From Nocardia sienata NBRC 100364 (GTDB lineage: Bacteria > Actinomycetota > Actinomycetes > Mycobacteriales > Mycobacteriaceae): 59,399 nt of DNA. This document shows, piece by piece, positions 54,336 through 59,399 of this stretch (within the stretch, counting starts at the first letter, position 1; every line of letters starts with the position of its first letter). The position numbers and the translations under genes were made by a program. The notes below the pieces were generated by a model. The model saw only the letters and a list, made by a program, of their open reading frames with translations, did no database searches and was not told the origin of the DNA. Where the stretch lies: NCBI RefSeq assembly GCF_001613205.1, contig NZ_BDBX01000017.1, positions 1 to 59,399 on the forward strand, in the 5' to 3' direction.

Positions 54336-54563
54336 TCAGTCGTCGGTCGGCGGTTTGTGGTGGCCGTCGGATCCGTTGTCGCCCGAGGACGACGGCGACA
54401 TGGCGAGACCGAAGGCCAGCCCGAAGCCGATACCCAACCCGACTCCGAGCGCCACATTGTTCAGCACCACCAAGCCGAGCGGGATCCCGATCGCCAATCC
54501 TATGACGATCCCGATACTCAGCCGGCTCGCGAGTGAGCGATCACCCTCAGTGTTGCCGCCCAT
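54336..54563 (-). CDS. Small membrane protein, glycine-rich
   Basis: 75 aa from ATG 54563. Two hydrophobic segments with Gly zippers (IGIVIGLAIGIPLGLVVL and ALGVGLGIGFGLAFGLAM), polar Ser/Asp/His tail. Function unknown. Similar to small actinobacterial envelope proteins. Confidence 0.7.
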   Translation of the reverse strand: MGGNTEGDRSLASRLSIGIVIGLAIGIPLGLVVLNNVALGVGLGIGFGLAFGLAMSPSSSGDNGSDGHHKPPTDD

Positions 54564-54688
54564 AGTTCGACGGTACGCCGGTTAGTGGCGCTCACCTGCG
54601 GAAACAGGGTCTCGGAACGATTGACGTCCGGTTGCGGACCGGTGGCTCGGCCGCCGGACGGGACCGGTCGGCGAATAGCGCTTCCCGA

Positions 54689-55078
54689 TCAGCCGGCCGG
54701 AGTGCCGTCGCGCGGCTCTGCGCCGGGTCCGTTGCCGGAGGACGTTCCCCCGCCGGGATGTGGGCCCGCGGGCGGAGCACCGCCGGGGCCCGCGCCGCCC
54801 GCGGGTGGGTTCGGCCCGTCGGAGCCGTCGCCGGGGTAGGGGCCGGCCGTCTCCCGCGGGGCCGCGGCGACCGCGGTGGTGCTCGCGGCGGCGGCCGGTG
54901 CCGAACTGCCGGTGGCGCCCGTACCGGACGAGCGGGCCGCGACCACGGACGTGGTCCCGACCGCGTCCATGATCCACAGCGCGCGCCGCCGGGACAGCAT
55001 CACCGACATATCGTGGACGAGCCCGAGATCGTATTCGTGGGGCGGTTCCGTTTGTGGCCGCTCGATTCGTTTCCGCAC
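54689..55078 (-). pseudogene. Truncated intradiol-dioxygenase-like protein
   Basis: 129 aa from GTG 55078 with GAGG upstream. The start (HEYDLGLVHDMSVMLSRRRA) and the motif RETAGPYPGDGSDGPN match the N-terminal leader of actinobacterial intradiol dioxygenase-like proteins, which continue into a 150-residue catalytic domain with Tyr/His iron ligands. Here the frame instead runs into a Gly/Pro-rich tail (GGAGPGGAPPAGPHPGGG) and stops, so the catalytic domain is missing. Read as a remnant. Confidence 0.6.
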
Positions 55079-55377
55079 GTGCGCACCTCTTTCCGATGGG
55101 GTGACAACCACGGTAGGAACGCTGTCTGGCGGATTGCTGGAGCCGCATTGTGAGTCCTCTGTGGACCGATCGCCGCCGCTCGCCGGACCACTGCCGTCGC
55201 GCGGTACCGAGGTCCGGCCCGGCTGGTCACCGAGACCCGGCGCGCGGGCCACACCCGGACTCCCGCCTTCGCGCGGCAGGCCCGACGCCTGTCCGAACCG
55301 CTGCATGCCGTCACGAAGCGCGGGATGCCGACCGCGCGCCGGAAGCCGCGGGCCATACCGGATTCGTGCGGGAAGCG
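55079..55377. other. Gene-free stretch
   Basis: About 300 bp, no supported gene. In M. tuberculosis adhC and other genes occupy part of the corresponding interval. Confidence 0.35.
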
Positions 55378-56469
55378 TCAGTCCATGACGTAGGCGTTGA
55401 GGGTGTCGCGGATATCGGTGAGAACCGCCCGCGCCGCCGTGAGGCCGGTGGTGTGCCAGAGGACGTCGTCGACGACGAAGGTGCGCTTGTCGCTCACCGC
55501 GCCGAGTTCCTCCCACGGCTGCGAGCGCATCACCGACTCTCCGTGCTCCTGCCCGTCCGGGCCCGCGAACAGGACATAGATCAAGTCGCCCTCGGCGTCC
55601 ACGGGATCGGATTCGTCGATCGGCGCGGAGGTATCGCGCTGCGCCGTGGGCCGGGTGGCACCGGTATCGGCGAGAATCTGCGCGGCGAAGGTCTCGTTGC
55701 CCAGATACTCCGTACCGCCGGGGGTGAAGCGCACGATCGAGGCCTGGACGTAGCGGGCGTTGATGGTGGCGCCGGTATCGGCGGCCTCGGCGCGATAGGC
55801 GTCCAGCGCCGCCGCGCCCGCCCCCTGCCGGCCCATTGCGCCCGCGAACGCGAGGAACTGCTTCTCCCAGTTCGGCTCCGCGCCGACCAGCACGGTCGGG
55901 GCGATCGAGCTCAGCGCCGCGTAGTCGGCCCGGCCGGCGGGGGTCTCACCGATGATCAGGTCGGGGTCCAGTTGTGCGATGAGCGCCGGGTCGGGGTCGG
56001 CGGCGGTACCGACGCCGGGGATCTCGACGACCCCGTAACCCAGATAGGCCGGCTGCGGCACGGGGCCGGGAATCGTGGTCGCGCCGACCACCCGCTCCCA
56101 CAGGCCGACCGCGCAGGTGGCGTCCAGTGCGGAGGTGCCCAGCACCACGATGCGCTGCGGGTCCGCCGGGACCCGGGACTCACCCGACGCGTGCCGGACG
56201 GGGCGGGTCGGCCCGTCGGCCGGATCGGGCGCGGAAGGCAGCGGGCAGGCCTGCGTGGTGTCGCGTTCGATACCGACCACGCCCGCACCGGCGATATTCG
56301 TCGTGGTGCGGATGATGGAGGCCGAATCGTCGGGATGACTCGCGCACGCCGACACCGCCAGCGCGGTGCAGGCGAGCACGGCGCCCAGGAGCCGGCCGAT
56401 CCGGCCGGTCCGCACGGAGATCCGGGGCTCACGCGCGGCGGGGGTGTGGACAGCGGGGCTCACCGGCAT
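55378..56469 (-). CDS. fecB: FecB-like iron-siderophore binding lipoprotein
   Basis: 363 aa from ATG 56469. Basic N-terminus, hydrophobic stretch and lipobox (ALAVSACASHPDD), then a periplasmic-binding-protein fold of the BtuF/FecB class (RIVVLGTSALDATCAVGLWE, LIAQLDPDLIIGETPAGRAD, SIAPTVLVGAEPNWEKQFLA). Binds ferric siderophores at the cell surface. Divergent from ctaD, as in M. tuberculosis (Rv3044/Rv3043c). No IdeR box was recognised upstream. Confidence 0.93.
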   Translation of the reverse strand: MPVSPAVHTPAAREPRISVRTGRIGRLLGAVLACTALAVSACASHPDDSASIIRTTTNIAGAGVVGIERDTTQACPLPSAPDPADGPTRPVRHASGESRVPADPQRIVVLGTSALDATCAVGLWERVVGATTIPGPVPQPAYLGYGVVEIPGVGTAADPDPALIAQLDPDLIIGETPAGRADYAALSSIAPTVLVGAEPNWEKQFLAFAGAMGRQGAGAAALDAYRAEAADTGATINARYVQASIVRFTPGGTEYLGNETFAAQILADTGATRPTAQRDTSAPIDESDPVDAEGDLIYVLFAGPDGQEHGESVMRSQPWEELGAVSDKRTFVVDDVLWHTTGLTAARAVLTDIRDTLNAYVMD

Positions 56470-56520
56470 GCCGGGAAGAGTACACGGCGGTGTTTTTTGG
56501 CGCCGCCTTCGGCGTCGCGG

Positions 56521-56615
56521 GGTTGAGGCCCCCTTTGGTCTCGCCGTTCAGGCCTCGAGACTCGCGCCTTCGGCGCATGCGCTTCGAGGCCTGAACGGCG
56601 AGACGGGCCTCAACC
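56521..56615. repeat. Large cruciform-forming repeat element, left of ctaD
   Basis: A 21-bp perfect inverted repeat (56538-56558 and 56584-56604, core GTTCAGGCCTCGA) encloses an inner GCGCC/GGCGC hairpin with a TTC loop. An outer GGTTGAGGCCC (56521-56531) pairs with GGGCCTCAACC (56605-56615). A related element in inverted orientation lies right of ctaD (59225-59399). Confidence 0.85.
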
Positions 56616-56640
56616 CTTTGAGGTGTCTCGTAAATCTCGA

Positions 56641-56960
56641 CGCATGCGGGTTGCGTCCGTGCTGTGCGGCTGCGGCGCATGGACGGCGAGACGGGCTTCG
56701 ACTCTTTGAGGTGTCTCGTAAATCTCGACGCATGCGGGTTGCGTCCGTGCTGTGCGGCTGCGGCGCATGGACGGCGAGATGGGCTTCGACTCTTTGAGGT
56801 GTCTCGTAAGACTCGATGCATGCGGGTCACATCTTTTCTGTGCGGCTGTGCGGCTGTGCGGCTGTGCGGCGAGAGAGGCCTCGACCCTTGGAGGTGCCTC
56901 GTGAGACTCGGCTCAGGCGGGTTGCGTCTGTTCTGTGCGGCTGCGGCGCATGGACAGGGA
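56641..56960 (+). repeat. Tandem 88-bp repeats between fecB and ctaD
   Basis: Copies at 56641-56728 and 56729-56816 differ at only about three positions (CGCATGCGGGTTGCGTCCGT... CTTTGAGGTGTCTCGTAA). A third diverged copy starts at 56817 and a partial fourth at about 56913. Copy 3 contains four tandem CTGTGCGG units (56838-56869). The period is not a multiple of three and the frames are not conserved, so it is not a protein repeat. Confidence 0.88.
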
Positions 56961-57195
56961 GTCGGGTCGGTGTACTCGGGGCCCGCGGCCGCCACCGGTG
57001 TCCGGCGGGCGTCGCTCGGGAAGGAGTGCCCGGCGACCCTGAGTACGACAGAGAGTAGGACCCGGGCGACCCGGCTTCAGCGGAAGGTTTACGATTCCAG
57101 AAGCGCAAGCTAACCGTTGGCCGCGCGGTCGCACCGGGCGGCGGGCAAAACAGTGGAGCCTGCGGAGCGACCTAAAGGCACCTTCAGGAGGATCA

Positions 57196-58935
57196 GTGAC
57201 TGCCGTAGAGCCCAAGCCAGTCCCGCAGGGGGTGGAAGCGACTAGGCCATTTCCGGCGCGAACAGGGCCGAAGGGGTCGTTCATCTACAAGATGGTGACC
57301 ACCACGGACCCCAAGGTCCTGGGTGTCATGTACTTGACCACCTCGATGGCGTTCTTCCTCATCGGCGGCCTGATGGCCCTCATGATGCGTGGTGAGCTCG
57401 CTCGTCCGGGTCTGCAGTTCCTCTCGCCCGAGCAGTTCAATCAGCTGTTCACCATGCACGGCACGATCATGCTGCTGTTCTACGCGACCGCGATCGTGTT
57501 CGGCTTCGCCAATATCATCCTGCCGCTGCAGATCGGCGCACCCGACGTCGCCTTCCCGCGACTGAACGCCTTCAGCTACTGGCTGTACGCGTTCGGCGCC
57601 ACCATGGCGACCGCCGGCTTCATCACCCCGGGCGGCGCCGCGGACTTCGGCTGGACGGCCTACGTGCCGCTCACCGATATCCTGCATTCGCCCGGCGTCG
57701 GTACCGACCTGTGGATCATGGGCCTGGCCGTCTCCGGCCTGGGTACCATCCTCGGCGGTGTGAACATGCTGACGACCGTGGTCTGCCTGCGCGCTCCGGG
57801 TATGACCATGTTCCGGATGCCCATCTTCACCTGGAACATCGCCGTCACCAGCGTGCTCGTCCTGCTCGCCTTCCCGCTGCTGACCGCGGCGCTGATGGGC
57901 CTGGCCTACGACCGCCACCTGGGCGGCCACATCTACGACCCGGGCACCGGCGGCATCCTGCTCTACCAGCACCTGTTCTGGTTCTTCGGGCACCCCGAGG
58001 TCTACATCATCGCGCTGCCGTTCTTCGGCATCGTCTCCGAGATCTTCCCGGTCTTCAGCCGTAAACCGATCTTCGGTTACACCACCCTGGTCTACGCGAC
58101 CCTGGGTATCGCGGCCCTGTCGATCGCGGTGTGGGCGCACCACATGTACGCCACCGGCGCGGTGCTGCTGCCCTACTTCTCGTTCATGACCTTCCTGATC
58201 GCGGTTCCGACCGGTGTGAAGTTCTTCAACTGGATCGGCACCATGTGGAAGGGGCAACTGACGTTCGAATCACCGATGTTGTTCTCGGTGGGCTTCCTCG
58301 TCACCTTCCTCTTCGGTGGTCTGTCCGGTGTCATCCTGGCCAGCCCGCCGCTGGACTTCCACGTCACCGACTCCTACTTCGTGGTCGCGCACTTCCACTA
58401 CGTGCTCTTCGGCACCATCGTGTTCGCCACCTACGCCGGTATCTACTTCTGGTTCCCCAAGATGACCGGCCGCATGCTGGACGAGCGGCTCGCGAAGTGG
58501 CATTTCTGGACCACATTCCTCGGGTTCCACCTCACCTTCCTGGTCCAGCACTGGCTGGGCGCCGAAGGTATGCCCCGCCGCTACGCCGACTACCAGGCCG
58601 GTGACGGGTTCACCACGCTGAACACCGTCTCCACCATCGGCGCGTTCATCCTCGGCGCCTCGATGCTGCCGTTCCTGTGGAACGTCTTCAAGAGCTACCG
58701 GTACGGCGAGGTGGTCACGGTGGACGATCCGTGGGGCTACGGCAACTCCCTGGAATGGGCCACCACCTGCCCACCGCCGCGGCACAACTTCTACGAGCTG
58801 CCGCGGATCCGCTCCGAACGGCCCGCCTTCGAACTGCACTACCCGCATATGATCGAGCGGATGCGCAAGGAAGCGCACGTCGGATTCACCGGCGCTGCCA
58901 AGCACCATCCCGAGGAGACCTTGGTCAAGTCCTGA
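57196..58935 (+). CDS. ctaD: Cytochrome c oxidase subunit I CtaD
   Basis: 579 aa from GTG 57196 with AGGAGG upstream. [19 protein letters not shown], the CuB site [13 protein letters not shown] (His-Tyr crosslink) and WAHHMYATG, and [17 protein letters not shown] with haem ligands. Twelve helices. Catalytic subunit of the aa3 oxidase in the cytochrome bcc-aa3 chain. The gene stands alone, as in mycobacteria, and is flanked by inverted repeat elements. Confidence 0.97.
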   Translation: MTAVEPKPVPQGVEATRPFPARTGPKGSFIYKMVTTTDPKVLGVMYLTTSMAFFLIGGLMALMMRGELARPGLQFLSPEQFNQLFTMHGTIMLLFYATAIVFGFANIILPLQIGAPDVAFPRLNAFSYWLYAFGATMATAGFITPGGAADFGWTAYVPLTDILHSPGVGTDLWIMGLAVSGLGTILGGVNMLTTVVCLRAPGMTMFRMPIFTWNIAVTSVLVLLAFPLLTAALMGLAYDRHLGGHIYDPGTGGILLYQHLFWFFGHPEVYIIALPFFGIVSEIFPVFSRKPIFGYTTLVYATLGIAALSIAVWAHHMYATGAVLLPYFSFMTFLIAVPTGVKFFNWIGTMWKGQLTFESPMLFSVGFLVTFLFGGLSGVILASPPLDFHVTDSYFVVAHFHYVLFGTIVFATYAGIYFWFPKMTGRMLDERLAKWHFWTTFLGFHLTFLVQHWLGAEGMPRRYADYQAGDGFTTLNTVSTIGAFILGASMLPFLWNVFKSYRYGEVVTVDDPWGYGNSLEWATTCPPPRHNFYELPRIRSERPAFELHYPHMIERMRKEAHVGFTGAAKHHPEETLVKS

Positions 58936-58955
58936 CCTCCGGTACTTCACGTATG

Positions 58956-58981
58956 CACCCGTCGGCTTCGGTCGGCGGGTG
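58956..58981. terminator. Terminator after ctaD
   Basis: CACCCGTCGGC (58956-58966) pairs with GTCGGCGGGTG (58971-58981) using two G-T pairs, with a TTCG loop. Confidence 0.75.
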
Positions 58982-59224
58982 TACTCGTCTGCGTCGGTCT
59001 TGTTCCAGGAGATCTTGTCGGCGGGGGCCGATGTGAAGTTGTTGGTGGGTGCGTGAGGTGGGCTTGCTCTCAGAGGCGAGCGAGGGGCCTGCCGAGGATG
59101 GGGCGGGGCTGCTCGCGAAGGTGAGTAGTGGGCATGCTCGTGAAGCCGCACCACTCACAGAAGCCCCGGCCGGGTCCACCCCAACAAGCCGCGTCGACAT
59201 GCCACCCCGGCCTTCCGATACCAG

Positions 59225-59399
59225 CGCAGCCCCATGCGTCGAGTGTTACGAGACACCTCCAAGGGTTGAGGCCCGTCTCGCCCTTGGCCGCAGGTGCTCA
59301 ACGGTCGCTCTCTATGGACGGCCCACCGCACATCGCATGCGGCGCAGCCGCGAGTCTCGAGGCCGAAACGGCGAGACCAAGGGGGCCTCAACCCCGCGG
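59225..59399. repeat. Inverted partner of the repeat element, right of ctaD
   Basis: Reverse-complement matches to the left element: GTTACGAGACACCTCCAAGG corresponds to the CTTTGAGGTGTCTCGTAA block, GGTTGAGGCCCGTCTCGCC to the inner arm, and the window ends in GGGGGCCTCAACCCC, matching the left end. The element is cut by the window edge. The stretch 58982-59224 holds no gene. Confidence 0.85.

Noticed and set aside
54689..55078. A functional intradiol dioxygenase
   Set aside because: Only the leader and the ETAGPYPGDGS motif remain; the catalytic domain with iron ligands is absent.
56641..56960. CRISPR array in the tandem repeats
   Set aside because: Repeat units are adjacent without unique spacers, and no cas genes are present.
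56548..57113. Small ORFs inside the repeats between fecB and ctaD
   Set aside because: The 88-bp period shifts the frame at every copy and the translations follow the DNA repeat, so they are not proteins under selection.
56470..57195. IdeR/Fur box in the fecB-ctaD interval
   Set aside because: No TTAGGTTAGGCTAACC-like sequence is visible; the interval is occupied by repeats.

Overview
The window is high-GC actinomycete DNA, most likely Nocardia or a close relative in the Mycobacteriales. The evidence is the codon usage (third position nearly always G or C), many GTG/TTG starts, a ChoD-type cholesterol oxidase, F420- and mycofactocin-type oxidoreductases, an XRE/DUF397 pair and a mycobacterium-like gene order on the right-hand side. 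That order is TetR / FMN reductase / nrdH-nrdI-nrdE ... nrdF ... fecB-like / ctaD, which, as I remember it, follows the M. tuberculosis Rv3055-Rv3043c order. I see no tRNA, rRNA, CRISPR array, prophage or intact insertion sequence.

Layout. 1-5 kb: an SDR/alpha-beta hydrolase fusion (cut by the window edge) with a TetR repressor and two LmrA/YxaF-like operators, a frameshifted DapB-like dehydrogenase, a Nudix protein with a degenerate box, and a ferredoxin-domain remnant. 5-8 kb: a pair of SMR exporters behind a guanidine-III riboswitch, then an EamA transporter and a MocR regulator whose start codons overlap. 8-10 kb: TetR divergent from a SnoaL-like/HMA pair, and a solitary FitA-like antitoxin. 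10-16 kb: a lipid-type block of APH-like kinase, P450 without ExxR, ACAD10/11-like acyl-CoA dehydrogenase, hotdog protein and TetR. 16-24 kb: DUF574 methyltransferase, SDR, three secreted or anchored proteins, PhoD phosphatase, ChoD. 24-32 kb: MHS symporter, thioesterase, a COG0523 GTPase and a nearly complete molybdopterin set (moaE, moaCB fusion, moeA divergent from moaA-moaD), then nadE.

32.7-59 kb is the conserved ribonucleotide reductase/cytochrome oxidase neighbourhood. nrdHIE (behind twin NrdR-like boxes) is separated from nrdF by about 15.5 kb of accessory genes. These include an LLM oxidoreductase, MerR regulators, MgtE with a candidate Pro/Arg-rich leader peptide, an XRE-DUF5753/DUF397 pair, Ddn-like and mycofactocin-type oxidoreductases, a WYL regulator, a thiocyanate hydrolase operon with a fused beta-alpha subunit, and a proline-rich putative toxin with a SUKH-like partner. 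The window ends with a FecB-like lipoprotein and ctaD, which is flanked by inverted copies of an unusual intergenic repeat.

Most notable for follow-up: the mgtE leader peptide, the repeat family around ctaD, the thiocyanate hydrolase with its beta-alpha fusion and altered metal motif, the toxin/immunity pair, the doubly non-canonical P450 beside a kinase and an ACAD10/11-type dehydrogenase, and several well-formed operators that can be matched to their neighbouring regulators.
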